Shown here: piece by piece, positions 7,770 through 17,374 of the stretch
Numbering within the stretch: the stretch's first letter is position 1
Layout: every line of letters starts with the position of its first letter
DNA from: Microbulbifer sp. HZ11
Lineage (GTDB): Bacteria > Pseudomonadota > Gammaproteobacteria > Pseudomonadales > Cellvibrionaceae
DNA: 64,000 nt
Assembly (NCBI RefSeq): GCF_000708675.1
Contig: NZ_JELR01000002.1
Location: forward strand, 806,001-870,000
Reading direction: 5' to 3'
Position numbers and translations under genes: made by a program
Notes under the pieces: generated by a model
What the model was told of the DNA's origin: nothing
Database searches by the model: none
What the model saw: only the letters and a program-made list of their open reading frames with translations

Positions 7770-9320
7770 ATGCCACCGAGTGAACCATCCCGCCTGTGGC
7801 CACGCTGCAATCACCTGTTACTCGTCGCCATTCTGACGGGGCTGGTTGCCTGTGCCCCGCTCGGGCCCAATTTCCGCGAGCCGGACGTGACCTGGCTGTC
7901 CGCCTGGCAGCCGAATCTCTACGGCCAGACCTATCAGGATCCCGCTGCCACGGATATCAGCCAGTGGTGGCACCGCCTGGGCGACCCCATCCTGAACGAC
8001 CTGATTGCCCTTGCCCGCCGTGAAAACCCGAGCCTGCAGATTGCCGGGCTGCGCATTCTCGAAAGCCGTGCGGCACTGGGCATTGCCGTTGGTCTGAAAT
8101 ATCCACAGGTACAGCGAATCGACGGCAGTGGCGCCTATGTGTCCGAGTACCTGCACGGTGGGCCGGACGACGACCACCGCGACTACCGCACCGGCGACAT
8201 CGCCTTTAACCTGCAGTGGGAAATGGACTTCTGGGGACGCTTCCGCCGCGGCATAGAATCCGCAGATGCCGCCTTTTTTGCCTCCATCGCCAACCAGCGC
8301 GACGGCCAGGTACTGCTGGCCGCGGAAGTGGCCAGGCTGTACTACGGCTACAAAACCACCCTGCAGCGCATCGATATCGCCCAGCGCAATATCGCACTGC
8401 AGCAACGCAATGTGGACATTACCCGTCAGCTGTTTACCAGCGGCCAGCAGTCGGAACTGGACCTGCAGCAGGCGCGCACCCAGTACCTCGCCAGTCTCGC
8501 CACCATCCCCACCCTGCGACTGACACAGACACTGCAACGCAATGCCCTCAGTGCGCTGCTGGGGCGGGCGCCGGGAGATCTGCCGGAACTCGCCGGCGCG
8601 ACAGATCAACTGCCCCATATCGAACAGATTCCCCTTCGGCAGACTCCGGTGAACCTGCTGCTGCGTCGCCCGGATGTGCGTGCCGCCGCCTGGGATGCCG
8701 CGGCACAGTCGGCGCAGATCGGCGTGGCCATGAGCGACCTCTACCCGGCCATCTCCCTGTTCGGCACCCTCGGCTGGGCGGCTACCAGTCTCAGTGGGCT
8801 ACCGGATGTCTCCACACTGGCGGTGGGCCCGGCGCTCAGCTGGAATATTTTCAATTACGGCCGGTTGAAAAATAACGTGCGGGTACAGGACGCGCGCCTG
8901 CAGCAGCTGCTGGAACTGTTCCGCGCCACGGTCCTCGAGGCCGCGCGGGAAATTGACGACGCCGCCAGCCGTATCGCCCAGACCGATGCACGCCAGCGCA
9001 TTCTCGATGAGTCCCTGGTGGCCGCGCAGCGCTCCCTGGACATTGCCAGCCGCCGCTACCAGGAAGGTTACTCCGATTTTCAGCGGGTGCTGGACGCCCA
9101 GGCCGCGGTATTTGCCCAGTCGGACCTGGTGGTAATCAACCGCGGTGACCATGTAGCTGCCATTATTGAACTGTACCGATCCCTCGGCGGCGGCTGGCGC
9201 GATGCCACCGTCGATGACCTGATCCCCAGCGACACCCGCTACCAGATGCTGGAGCGCACCAATTGGGGAGATCTGCTTGAGGAGCCGCTGCCCGACGCTG
9301 ACGCGGGCACAACCCCGTAA
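7770..9320 (+). CDS. Outer-membrane efflux lipoprotein (NodT/OprM type)
   Basis: A 516-residue TolC-superfamily outer-membrane channel. The N-terminus is a lipoprotein signal with lipobox LVAC and acyl-anchored Cys28, followed by the family opening GPNFREPD. Two outer-membrane-efflux repeats with long coiled-coil helices follow (for example NVDITRQLFTSGQQSELDLQ and RSLDIASRRYQEGYSDFQ). It would form the outer-membrane exit duct of a tripartite pump with the HlyD adaptor that begins at its stop codon (1-base overlap). The start is moderately certain because the ribosome binding site is weak. Confidence 0.9.
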   Translation: MPPSEPSRLWPRCNHLLLVAILTGLVACAPLGPNFREPDVTWLSAWQPNLYGQTYQDPAATDISQWWHRLGDPILNDLIALARRENPSLQIAGLRILESRAALGIAVGLKYPQVQRIDGSGAYVSEYLHGGPDDDHRDYRTGDIAFNLQWEMDFWGRFRRGIESADAAFFASIANQRDGQVLLAAEVARLYYGYKTTLQRIDIAQRNIALQQRNVDITRQLFTSGQQSELDLQQARTQYLASLATIPTLRLTQTLQRNALSALLGRAPGDLPELAGATDQLPHIEQIPLRQTPVNLLLRRPDVRAAAWDAAAQSAQIGVAMSDLYPAISLFGTLGWAATSLSGLPDVSTLAVGPALSWNIFNYGRLKNNVRVQDARLQQLLELFRATVLEAAREIDDAASRIAQTDARQRILDESLVAAQRSLDIASRRYQEGYSDFQRVLDAQAAVFAQSDLVVINRGDHVAAIIELYRSLGGGWRDATVDDLIPSDTRYQMLERTNWGDLLEEPLPDADAGTTP

Positions 9321-10591
9321 TGGACCCACGCGAACAGGCCAGTAACAGACAACCGGGGCCGCAAACCCTGGACGAGATCGCCGCGGCACAATCGGCCGGT
9401 GGGGAATCGTCCGCGCCCGTCTCTCCAGCTGCACCTCCACCCACGCCGTCCGGCGACCGCGCTGCAACAGGGGCAGATACGGTATCCCCGGAACCCGAAG
9501 CTACAGAAACACCCGCAAAGGCCGTCGGGCGGGGTGTAAAGATCCTGCTGGCGCTGATCTTCGTCACACTGTGCCTCTACCTCCTCGCCGACCGCTTCAC
9601 CCCCTATACCTCGCAGGCGCGGGTGCAGGGCTATGTGGTCGGGGTTGCCCCCAAAGTAGCCGGGGTGATCACCGAGGTGTGGGTGGAGAACAACCAGCGC
9701 GTCAAACAGGGCGACAGGCTGTTCGCCATCGATGCCACCCAGTATGAGCTGGCGCTGCAAACCGCCCGCGCGAACCTGGACAATGCCTGGCAGCAGGTGG
9801 CGGCCGGAGACGCGGTGGTGCAACAGGCCCGCGCCAACCTGCGCGCCGCCATTGCCGCGCGCCTTGAGGCAGAGCAGGACTACACGCGTATGCGACACCT
9901 GCGCGACAGCGACCCCGGTACCATCTCCGTCCGTCGCCTGGAAATCTCCCGCGCCAATCTCGAGCAGGCGCGCGCCAAGGTCGTCGCGGCAGAAGCGGCC
10001 ATTCAACAGGCCATCGAGCAGAAAGGTGGTGATTCCGAGCACAATAATTCGCTGTTGAACGTCGCCCGCGCGGCGGTCAACGAGGCGCAGCTCGACCTGG
10101 ACAATACGACGGTCATCGCCCAGAAGGATGGCATCATCACCGACCTGCGCGCCGAGGTCGGGCGCTATGCGGGCACCGGCAATGCGGTACTGACGCTGAT
10201 TTCCCGGGAGGATTTCTGGATCGCCGCGGACTATACCGAGAACAACCTGGGGCACCTGCAACAAGGTACGCCGGTGGAAATCCTGCTGGACGCCCTGCCG
10301 GGCAAAGTACTGAAGGGACGAATACTGGATATCGGCGCGGGGGTAAATGCGGGCAGAACCCCAACCCCCGGCGCACTGCCGGAAATTCAGAACAATCGCG
10401 ACTGGCTGCGCCAGGCTCAGCGATTCCCGGTGCGGGTAACCTTTGATGAAGCGCCGCCGCCAGAGGTACTCGCACAACTGCGCATAGGTGGCCAGGCCTC
10501 GGTGATCGCCTACAGCGACGAACACCTTATCCTGCGCCAGCTGGGGAAGCTCTATATCCGCGTCATGAGCTATCTGTCCTACGCCTACTGA
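9320..10591 (+). CDS. HlyD/EmrA-type membrane fusion protein
   Basis: A 423-residue periplasmic adaptor. A Pro/Ala-rich cytoplasmic tail of about 70 residues precedes one membrane helix (residues 73-91). Then come the split biotinyl-lipoyl domain (VQGYVVGVAPKVAGVITEV ... DGIITDLRAEVGRYAGTG), an alpha-helical hairpin, and a beta-barrel domain. The ATG overlaps the stop of the outer-membrane factor by one base, so the two are translationally coupled. No inner-membrane permease follows directly; the nearest candidate is the DUF2955 protein at 16252, whose family is commonly paired with such adaptors. The long N-terminal tail is unusual. Confidence 0.9.
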   Translation: MDPREQASNRQPGPQTLDEIAAAQSAGGESSAPVSPAAPPPTPSGDRAATGADTVSPEPEATETPAKAVGRGVKILLALIFVTLCLYLLADRFTPYTSQARVQGYVVGVAPKVAGVITEVWVENNQRVKQGDRLFAIDATQYELALQTARANLDNAWQQVAAGDAVVQQARANLRAAIAARLEAEQDYTRMRHLRDSDPGTISVRRLEISRANLEQARAKVVAAEAAIQQAIEQKGGDSEHNNSLLNVARAAVNEAQLDLDNTTVIAQKDGIITDLRAEVGRYAGTGNAVLTLISREDFWIAADYTENNLGHLQQGTPVEILLDALPGKVLKGRILDIGAGVNAGRTPTPGALPEIQNNRDWLRQAQRFPVRVTFDEAPPPEVLAQLRIGGQASVIAYSDEHLILRQLGKLYIRVMSYLSYAY

Positions 10592-10658
10592 TCACGCCCT
10601 GTTGGACAAATTTACACAGCGCGACACCAGGGCCGCAGCTTCTGTTATTTTTATTGTT

Positions 10659-11156
10659 TCATTTCTTCTTCGCTTCCACGCCCTGATCGCGCAAGCGCAG
10701 CCGGCGAAACAAACGCACCACCAGCTCTTCCGCCACCAGCATCACCACGACCACCACAATCAGGGTAACCACGCCGTGCCACATTCCGTGAAAGCGCACG
10801 TCCTGATCGAATACCAGAGTGATCGCTTCCAGAATCACAAACTTCGAACCAAACAACACCAGCCAGGCGCAAAAGTACCGAAGAAAGCGGGCAAAGCCAC
10901 TGGAGTAGTGTTTAAAAAACTCTGCGACCCGGTGCTCCACGGCAATGGTCAGTTTCAGCAGCAGCTGCAGCAGTATCGCCGCCAGCAGGGAAATGCTGAA
11001 CGATTTAATTTCGACGTTCTTGGAAAACTCCGCAAACAGATTGAGCACCACCAGGTCCACCAGGACACCGTTGTAATAAAGCAGAAACAACCGCTGCGCA
11101 TTGGTCGGTGTTTCCGCCAGCTCCGCACGTAGAAACGACATCGTGGACTTGGTCAT
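10659..11156 (-). CDS. Small integral membrane protein of unknown function
   Basis: A 165-residue protein with about four hydrophobic segments (near residues 25-45, 55-75, 88-115 and 125-147) and a basic C-terminal tail ending VEAKKK. I recognise no domain. It converges on the efflux adaptor gene with 67 bp between stops, and its upstream region faces the Tsx-like gene. Three-base periodicity, a plausible N-terminus and hydrophobic architecture argue that it is real. Confidence 0.7.
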   Translation of the reverse strand: MTKSTMSFLRAELAETPTNAQRLFLLYYNGVLVDLVVLNLFAEFSKNVEIKSFSISLLAAILLQLLLKLTIAVEHRVAEFFKHYSSGFARFLRYFCAWLVLFGSKFVILEAITLVFDQDVRFHGMWHGVVTLIVVVVVMLVAEELVVRLFRRLRLRDQGVEAKKK

Positions 11157-11294
11157 TCATAGACTCCGCAGACACACCCAGAAATTACTGATATTTCGCC
11201 AAAGCGAAAGCAATATCGCCTCAATTCAGCTCGACAAAAGGAAATTGATGCTTAACTACTAGAGTAGCTCCTTCAGTATTTCTGGACGTCCTTC

Positions 11295-12233
11295 ATGTCA
11301 TCCCGATGTATGCATCGCTCGAACACCACAATCGGTATTAAAGGAACCGGCCCGCGATTCTGGTCATCCGCACGGGTCTTGGCCCTATCACTTGTGGCTC
11401 TCTATCTGGCACCACTACTGTATTGCACCACCGCGAGCGCCCAACAGGCTTCACCGCCAAAAGAAGATTCCGGTTTTTTTCTCTGGACCGATACCAGCCT
11501 ATCGCTCCTGCCCTATGGCACCGGATTCGAAATCGATCCGAAGGAACAATCCGCCTTTACCTTGGAGCACGCCCACGAATCCAAAATCGGCGACCTGTTC
11601 ATGTTTATCGATGCCGTCGATTACCACGGTGAGCCCGAGGGTGCGGATACCGCCACCTTTTACGGCGAAATTGGTCCTCGCCTGAGTTTCGGCAAGCTAT
11701 TCAACAAGGAAATTTCCTGCACTCTGTTCGAGCGCAGCCTGTTTGAAATCAAGGATGTCCTCCTCGCTACCCAGTACGAGCGCGGGGAGGATCCGGACCT
11801 GTCGGAAGCGGCACTGATCGGCGTCGGCTTTGACCTCGACATTCACAAAGCCGGGCTCCTTGGCCGGCTCGATAAATTCAACTACGTGCAACTGAACCTC
11901 TACGGCCGCGCCGAACTGACCGAGGGCACCGAGAGCGGGATCAATGACGCCCAGCTCTCCATGAATGCCAGCTACCCGCTACAGATCGGCGCCAGCAAAT
12001 TCCTGATCGACGGCTACTTCGACTGGGTGCTGGGTCTCGGTGATGAAGAGTGGAGCTACCACCTCAACCCACAGATCACCATGGATCTGGGCGCCGCCTA
12101 CGACAAACCCAAGAAATTATTTATTGGTGTCGAGCTCGACCTCTGGTGGAACAAATACCAGATCCCGAACTCCTCCGGGTTCGATACCAATCAGCAAGCC
12201 ATCAGCCTGCTAATCAAATATCACCTTTTCTGA
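11295..12233 (+). CDS. Tsx/OmpK-like nucleoside-specific outer-membrane channel
   Basis: A 312-residue outer-membrane beta-barrel. The N-terminus has a long basic region, a hydrophobic stretch at residues 28-43 and an ASA cleavage site near 47-49. A later ATG at codon 6 would shorten the lead. The mature part shows the Tsx/OmpK pattern: FTLEHAHESKIGDLFMFIDA, alternating aromatic strands, and a terminal strand ending KYHLF with C-terminal Phe. It lies 48 bp upstream of guanine deaminase, which fits a nucleoside/nucleobase uptake role. Family identity is by pattern only; another small 12-stranded porin is possible. Confidence 0.75.
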   Translation: MSSRCMHRSNTTIGIKGTGPRFWSSARVLALSLVALYLAPLLYCTTASAQQASPPKEDSGFFLWTDTSLSLLPYGTGFEIDPKEQSAFTLEHAHESKIGDLFMFIDAVDYHGEPEGADTATFYGEIGPRLSFGKLFNKEISCTLFERSLFEIKDVLLATQYERGEDPDLSEAALIGVGFDLDIHKAGLLGRLDKFNYVQLNLYGRAELTEGTESGINDAQLSMNASYPLQIGASKFLIDGYFDWVLGLGDEEWSYHLNPQITMDLGAAYDKPKKLFIGVELDLWWNKYQIPNSSGFDTNQQAISLLIKYHLF

Positions 12234-12281
12234 TCAATCACGCTTATTCGATGACTCGGTATCGACAACAGGACATTGGCA

Positions 12282-13619
12282 ATGACTTCCAAAATCCCTG
12301 CACCCGATAAAGCAATCCGCGGTCCCGCACTCACGTTTACGGGCGACCCCTTCGCCTCCGGTGTCGAGGACACCATGGTGTACGAGCCCGATGCCATCGT
12401 GGCTTTCGGCGGTGGCGTGATTACCCATTTCGGCCCTGCCGACCAGATACAGTCGCAACTGCCCGAAGGTATCGAGATCGAAAACTACGGTCCCGACGCG
12501 CTGATTTCCGCTGGCTTCCTCGACAGCCATGTGCACTTTCCGCAAACCCCCATGATTGCCGCATTTGGCGAGCAGCTGCTCGACTGGCTGAACAAATACA
12601 CCTTCCCCACGGAAAAAAAATACGCGGACAAGGCCTTCGCCGCCTCGGTCGCCAAGGTTTTTCTCGAAGAAAACCTGAAAAACGGTATCACCACCAGCTG
12701 CGTCTACTGCACGGTGTTTCCGCAATCCGTCGATGCGCTATTCGAGGAAGCCGAGCGACTCGGCATGCGCATGGCCGCCGGCAAGGTACTGATGAACCGC
12801 AATGCACCGGACTACCTGCTGGATACCACCCAGAGTGGTTACGACGACTCCAAGGCACTGATCAACAAGTGGCACAACCGCGGCCGTCTGATGTATGCCA
12901 TCACCCCGCGCTTTGCCCCCACAAGCAGCGCGGATCAGCTGGATTCCGCCGGCGCACTGTGGGACGAATTCCCGGACTGCTATATGCAGACCCACGTGTC
13001 TGAAAACCTGGACGAAGTGGCCTGGGTCAAGGAATTATTCCCGGATCGCAAAGGCTATCTGGATGTGTACGATCACAGCGGCCTGTGCCGCCCGCGCGCG
13101 GTGTTTGGCCACGGCATTCACCTGACCGACGATGAACTGTCGTGTATGCACCACACCGGCTGCGCCATTTCCCACTGCCCCACGTCCAATTTCTTCCTCG
13201 GCAGTGGCTATCTGGATGTATTCAAGGTCACTGACGCTAAACGTCCGGTACGGGTGGGGCTGGGCACCGATCTCGGTGCCGGCACCTCGTTTTCGATCCT
13301 CGCCACCCTCAACGAGGCCTACAAGGCGGCGCAACTGAACAAGAAGGCTCTCACCGCTGGCCATGCCTATTACCTGGCAACGCGAGGAACCGCGCGCGCC
13401 ATGTATATCGAGGACAAGGTGGGCAGTATTGCGCCGGGTATGGAGGCGGATCTGGTGGTACTCGATATGAAGTCCACACCAATCATCGACTACCGCATGC
13501 AGTTTGCGGAAGACATTCATGAGGCGCTGTTTATCCAGATGACCCTCGGCGATGACCGCGCGGTACAGGCGACTTATGTCGCCGGAAAACTACAGTACAA
13601 GCAGGCAACCAGCCGCTAA
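12282..13619 (+). CDS. guaD: Guanine deaminase
   Basis: A 445-residue metal-dependent amidohydrolase converting guanine to xanthine and ammonia. Zinc-ligand and substrate motifs are present: SHVHFPQTPMIAAFGEQLLD near residue 80, QTHVSENLDEV, a later His in VFGHGIHLTDDEL, and the catalytic Asp in GLGTDLGAGTSFS. ATG 12282 is chosen because AGGA lies 8 bases upstream; a TTG two codons earlier is less likely. Together with the preceding Tsx-like channel and the two following MFS carriers it forms a likely purine uptake and salvage group. Confidence 0.93.
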   Translation: MTSKIPAPDKAIRGPALTFTGDPFASGVEDTMVYEPDAIVAFGGGVITHFGPADQIQSQLPEGIEIENYGPDALISAGFLDSHVHFPQTPMIAAFGEQLLDWLNKYTFPTEKKYADKAFAASVAKVFLEENLKNGITTSCVYCTVFPQSVDALFEEAERLGMRMAAGKVLMNRNAPDYLLDTTQSGYDDSKALINKWHNRGRLMYAITPRFAPTSSADQLDSAGALWDEFPDCYMQTHVSENLDEVAWVKELFPDRKGYLDVYDHSGLCRPRAVFGHGIHLTDDELSCMHHTGCAISHCPTSNFFLGSGYLDVFKVTDAKRPVRVGLGTDLGAGTSFSILATLNEAYKAAQLNKKALTAGHAYYLATRGTARAMYIEDKVGSIAPGMEADLVVLDMKSTPIIDYRMQFAEDIHEALFIQMTLGDDRAVQATYVAGKLQYKQATSR

Positions 13620-13654
13620 TTCCGCAGGGATTTACTCACTAAAGGAGGACAGTA

Positions 13655-14941
13655 ATGTCTGCCAATCCTGTTGAAAACACCTCGGCCGGTGCGCCCAAAC
13701 TTGGCGGTGCCATGGCCTGGTGGGTGTGGACACTCGCCGTTATGTTTGTGGTGTATCTGTTCAGTTTCCAGACCGGCTACTCCATCGTAAACCCCAGTGT
13801 GCAGCAAGACGTGGGGCTGACCATCAAGCAGGTGGGCGGTATCGCCGCGGTATACACCTGGGCATTCGCCATCTCGCAATTTTTTGGCGGTGCGCTGTTG
13901 GACCGGCTCGGTTCGCGCAAGGTATTGCCCATCGCCATTGCCCTGGTTGCCCTCGGCATTTTCCTGTTTGCCAATGCCGAGAGCTACACCATGCTGCTGC
14001 TCTCCCAGATAGTGGTGGCGGTTGGCTCCTGTGTGGGGTTTGTCGGCGCAGGCTATATCGGCGGCCAGTGGTTCGGTATGGCCAAGTTCAGTTTCATGTT
14101 TGGCCTGGTACAGGTCATGGCCGCGCTGACGTCCGCCTTCTCGGTGAACCTGATCAGCATGGCACTGGAGACAACCACCTGGCGCACCCTGTTTAATGCC
14201 ACCGCGATTTTCGGTGTGGTGCTGTTTGTACTGGGCCTGATCTTTATCCGCAATCCGACACCGGTGGTGCATGAGGCCGACAGCAGTGGGGACAATTTTT
14301 TTGTCGGCGTCCTGAAAAGCCTGGCAAGCGTCGCCAAGATTGGCCACGTGTGGGTGGCGGCACTGGTAGGCGCGCTGTCATTTGGCATGCTACTGGCTTT
14401 GGGGGTGGTGTGGATGCCAAAAATCCTGATGGTACATGGACTCAGCCCCTCTTCCGCAGCGCTCGGTTCTTCGCTTCTGTGGCTCGGGCTGGCCGCCGGC
14501 AGCGCGGTGGTCCCCCACTGGTCCGACGTCATCAAACGCCGTAAGCGCACCATGGTTGTGGGCTGCGCCATTCAATTGGCGGCGCTGCTCGGGCTGCTGT
14601 TTATTCCCGGTCTTGGCAGCGGCCTGGCCCTGACACTGTGCTTTATTCTCGGTTTTGCCAACGCCTCCCATATGCTCGCGTTCAGTACCGCCGCCGATGT
14701 TGTGCAGCCGCACCAGATCGGCACTTCCGCGGCCATCGTCAATGGCATCATGTTTATCCTCGGCGGCATCCTGATCAGCCGCCCGGGGTTCCGTATCGGC
14801 GTCGGCGTGGAAAAGGGCATACAACCGGAGTCACTGGCACTGGCGCAGTACGCCAGTATTCCGCTGATTATTGCCGGCGTGCTGGCTCTGCTGATCGCGC
14901 TGTTTATGCGGGAAACTTATCCACAGCAGGGACATGGCTGA
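13655..14941 (+). CDS. MFS transporter, paralogue A
   Basis: A 428-residue major facilitator with about twelve membrane helices and the loop 2-3 motif GGALLDRLGSRKVLP. It starts behind an excellent AAAGGAGG ribosome binding site, 35 bp after guaD. Neighbouring genes suggest a purine or related nitrogenous substrate, but MFS sequence alone does not settle this. It is clearly homologous over its whole length to the next gene (shared FSFQTGYSIVN and GFVGAGYIGG), so the pair is a tandem duplication. Confidence 0.9.
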   Translation: MSANPVENTSAGAPKLGGAMAWWVWTLAVMFVVYLFSFQTGYSIVNPSVQQDVGLTIKQVGGIAAVYTWAFAISQFFGGALLDRLGSRKVLPIAIALVALGIFLFANAESYTMLLLSQIVVAVGSCVGFVGAGYIGGQWFGMAKFSFMFGLVQVMAALTSAFSVNLISMALETTTWRTLFNATAIFGVVLFVLGLIFIRNPTPVVHEADSSGDNFFVGVLKSLASVAKIGHVWVAALVGALSFGMLLALGVVWMPKILMVHGLSPSSAALGSSLLWLGLAAGSAVVPHWSDVIKRRKRTMVVGCAIQLAALLGLLFIPGLGSGLALTLCFILGFANASHMLAFSTAADVVQPHQIGTSAAIVNGIMFILGGILISRPGFRIGVGVEKGIQPESLALAQYASIPLIIAGVLALLIALFMRETYPQQGHG

Positions 14942-14953
14942 GGAGTAGCTGAC

Positions 14954-16237
14954 GTGGGTACCGGCGCGGGGCAGAGACCCCCTCTCGGTGGCTGGCGCGC
15001 CTGGGGGGCGTGGCTGATTGGGGTCGCCTTTGTGGTGTACTACTTCAGTTTCCAGACCGGCTATTCCATCGTCAACGCACGGGTGCAGGAAGATGTGGGA
15101 CTGAGTGTCGCGCAGGTAGGCTTTATCGCCGCGCTCTACACCTGGGTGTTCGCCATCTTTCAGTTTCTCGCCGGCCCACTGCTGGATCGACTGGGAGCGC
15201 GCAAGGTCCTGTTGCCGGCGATTATTCTGGTCACCATCGGTATCTTCCTGTTTGCCCGTGCGCAGAGTTTTTCCATGCTGTTGCTCTCCCAGGTGTTTAT
15301 CGCGCTCGGCGCCTGCACCGGGTTTGTGGGCGCAGGGTATATTGGCGGCACCTGGTTTGGCTGGGCCAAGTTCAGCCTGATGTTCGGTCTGGTGCAGTTT
15401 TCGGCTTCCCTTTTCTCCGCGTTCAATCAGAACCTGCTCACCCGCGCACTGGAATCCTGGCCGTGGCGGGAGCTGTTTACCATGGCCGCCGGTTTTGGCT
15501 TGGCCCTGCTTATTATTGCCGTTTTACGCTTGCGGGATCCCGTGCCCGTCGAGATTGCCGGCGCACGCGGTGTACGGCCGTTTCTACGCAGTGTCATCCG
15601 CGCGCTCAGGAAGGTGGGGGCTGTCCCCATGGTGTGGGTGGCATCGGCATTCGGCGCACTCTGCTTCGGAGTAATGCTCGCCCTCGGTGTGGTGTGGGGG
15701 CCGAAGCTGATGATGGTGCGCGGGCTTGAGCCGGCAACAGCCAATCTTGCCGCGTCCTTTTTGTGGCTGGGACTTGCCGCCGGTTGTTTTATCACTCCGT
15801 GGCTGTCGGATTGTCTGCAACGGCGCAAGCTGCCCACCATCGTGGGTATTGTGATCCAGCTGTTCGCGCTCACGCTGATTTTATTTGCTCCGCCCATGGG
15901 AGCAGCGGCAGACATGTGTCTCTGTTTCGCATTCGGCTTTGGCAACTCCGCACATATGCTGGCATTCAGCGCGGCCTCCGATGTGGTGGAGCCGGAGAAC
16001 ATCGGCACCTCGGCGGCCATCGTCAACGGCGTCATGTTTATTGTTGGCGGCATCATGATCAGCCGCCCGGGTATGCGCATCGGTCTTGGCCAGGCCGAGG
16101 GACTGGTGCCCGCCTCCGCCGAACTCGCACAATTTGCCGCGCGGCCACTGCTACTGGCCATTGTGATTGCCTTGCTGATCGCGCTGTTCATGCGTGAAAC
16201 CTATCCCAAAATGCGCGCACTCCACGCAGTGGAATAG
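14954..16237 (+). CDS. MFS transporter, paralogue B
   Basis: A 427-residue twelve-helix carrier homologous to the preceding MFS protein throughout. Common blocks include YFSFQTGYSIVNARVQEDVG, the GPLLDRLGARKVLLP loop motif, GFVGAGYIGGTWFG and the closing LLIALFMRETYP. It starts at GTG 14954 behind GAGG, 12 bp after paralogue A, hence cotranscribed. The two carriers may have split substrates or work as a heteromeric pair; the sequence does not say which. Confidence 0.9.
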   Translation: MGTGAGQRPPLGGWRAWGAWLIGVAFVVYYFSFQTGYSIVNARVQEDVGLSVAQVGFIAALYTWVFAIFQFLAGPLLDRLGARKVLLPAIILVTIGIFLFARAQSFSMLLLSQVFIALGACTGFVGAGYIGGTWFGWAKFSLMFGLVQFSASLFSAFNQNLLTRALESWPWRELFTMAAGFGLALLIIAVLRLRDPVPVEIAGARGVRPFLRSVIRALRKVGAVPMVWVASAFGALCFGVMLALGVVWGPKLMMVRGLEPATANLAASFLWLGLAAGCFITPWLSDCLQRRKLPTIVGIVIQLFALTLILFAPPMGAAADMCLCFAFGFGNSAHMLAFSAASDVVEPENIGTSAAIVNGVMFIVGGIMISRPGMRIGLGQAEGLVPASAELAQFAARPLLLAIVIALLIALFMRETYPKMRALHAVE

Positions 16238-16251
16238 CGCCGGGCATTTCT

Positions 16252-17286
16252 ATGATTGCCCGCAACCGCACATCCTCAACCTCCTCTCGATTACCGCTGG
16301 CGGCCCGCCGCTGCTACCGGCTCGCCTTTACCACCGCACTTGCACTGGCGCTGTGCTATGGCCTCAATATTGGTATTCCGTTTGTCGCGCCGGTATTTGC
16401 TGTGCTGGTGGCAGCAGCGCCAACGCCGCCACCGGATGTCCGCGGAGCGTTCGGGCTGCTGCTGTTTATGGCCGCCGCACTTACCGTGGGCATTCTGATT
16501 GGCCCGTTACTGCAGCAGGCACCGTTCACCGCACTGCTGATCATCGCCGCCGGCACCTATTTCAGTAACCGCCTCGCCATCAGCGGGGGCAAGGCGCTGC
16601 CCGGTACCTTGCTGGCCCTGGGTTTTACCGTCATTCCCGTGGCGGATGTCGCGAGCTCGGCTCTCGCCTCCGCATTGGTGGAAGCACTGGTATTGGGACT
16701 GGCCCTCGCCATTTTCAGTCTGTGGCTTGTATATCCTTTTTTTCCGGAAGATACGGCGCCGGCGCCCCCGGCACAGTCAACCACAACCGTCGATGATCAC
16801 TGGCTGTCGCTGCGCGCAACCCTGATCGTTCTGCCCGCGCTCGGGTTTACCCTGACCAACCCCACCACCAATTTACCCTTTCTGGTGAAAAGCATTCTGT
16901 TGGGACGGGAAGCCAGCGAACTGCAGTTGCGGCATGCAGGCCGGGAGCTGGTGGGCTCCACACTGGCTGGCGGCTTGCTGGCCATTGCGGTGTGGTGGTG
17001 CCTTGGCTTCGCGGTGGAGCTGTGGTTTTTCAGCGCCTGGATCCTGCTGGTGAGCCTGTTTGTGGCGGCGGGCTGCTACCAGGTTTTCCGCAATCGCTTC
17101 AGTCCCGGTTTCTGGAGCAACGCGCTGATGAACATGTTGATACTGCTCGGTGCGGCAGTGCAGGACAGCGCCGCCGGCAAGGATGTCTATCAGGCATTTA
17201 TGGTGCGGATGTCACTATTTTTACTGGTGGCGGTGTACGCCCTGGTCGCCATGCAGCTGCTCGAGTGGTGGCGAGGCCGCCGCTGA
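16252..17286 (+). CDS. DUF2955 / FUSC-like inner-membrane permease
   Basis: A 344-residue integral membrane protein with two blocks of hydrophobic helices (about residues 20-170 and 185-340) separated by a short Pro-rich polar linker, as in DUF2955, a family related to aromatic-acid exporters (AaeB/FUSC). Proteins of this family commonly sit beside HlyD adaptors. Here an adaptor and outer-membrane factor without a permease lie 6 kb upstream, so a shared pump is plausible. It begins 14 bp after MFS paralogue B and is probably in the same transcript. Confidence 0.8.
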   Translation: MIARNRTSSTSSRLPLAARRCYRLAFTTALALALCYGLNIGIPFVAPVFAVLVAAAPTPPPDVRGAFGLLLFMAAALTVGILIGPLLQQAPFTALLIIAAGTYFSNRLAISGGKALPGTLLALGFTVIPVADVASSALASALVEALVLGLALAIFSLWLVYPFFPEDTAPAPPAQSTTTVDDHWLSLRATLIVLPALGFTLTNPTTNLPFLVKSILLGREASELQLRHAGRELVGSTLAGGLLAIAVWWCLGFAVELWFFSAWILLVSLFVAAGCYQVFRNRFSPGFWSNALMNMLILLGAAVQDSAAGKDVYQAFMVRMSLFLLVAVYALVAMQLLEWWRGRR

Positions 17287-17374
17287 CCGTGCGCCATTAC
17301 TTTGTTGAAGGCAGCTCGCCCCGGTGGTCTCATCAAGAGGCCTCTGCAAAAGGATTTAAGCGCAGGCTTGATCC

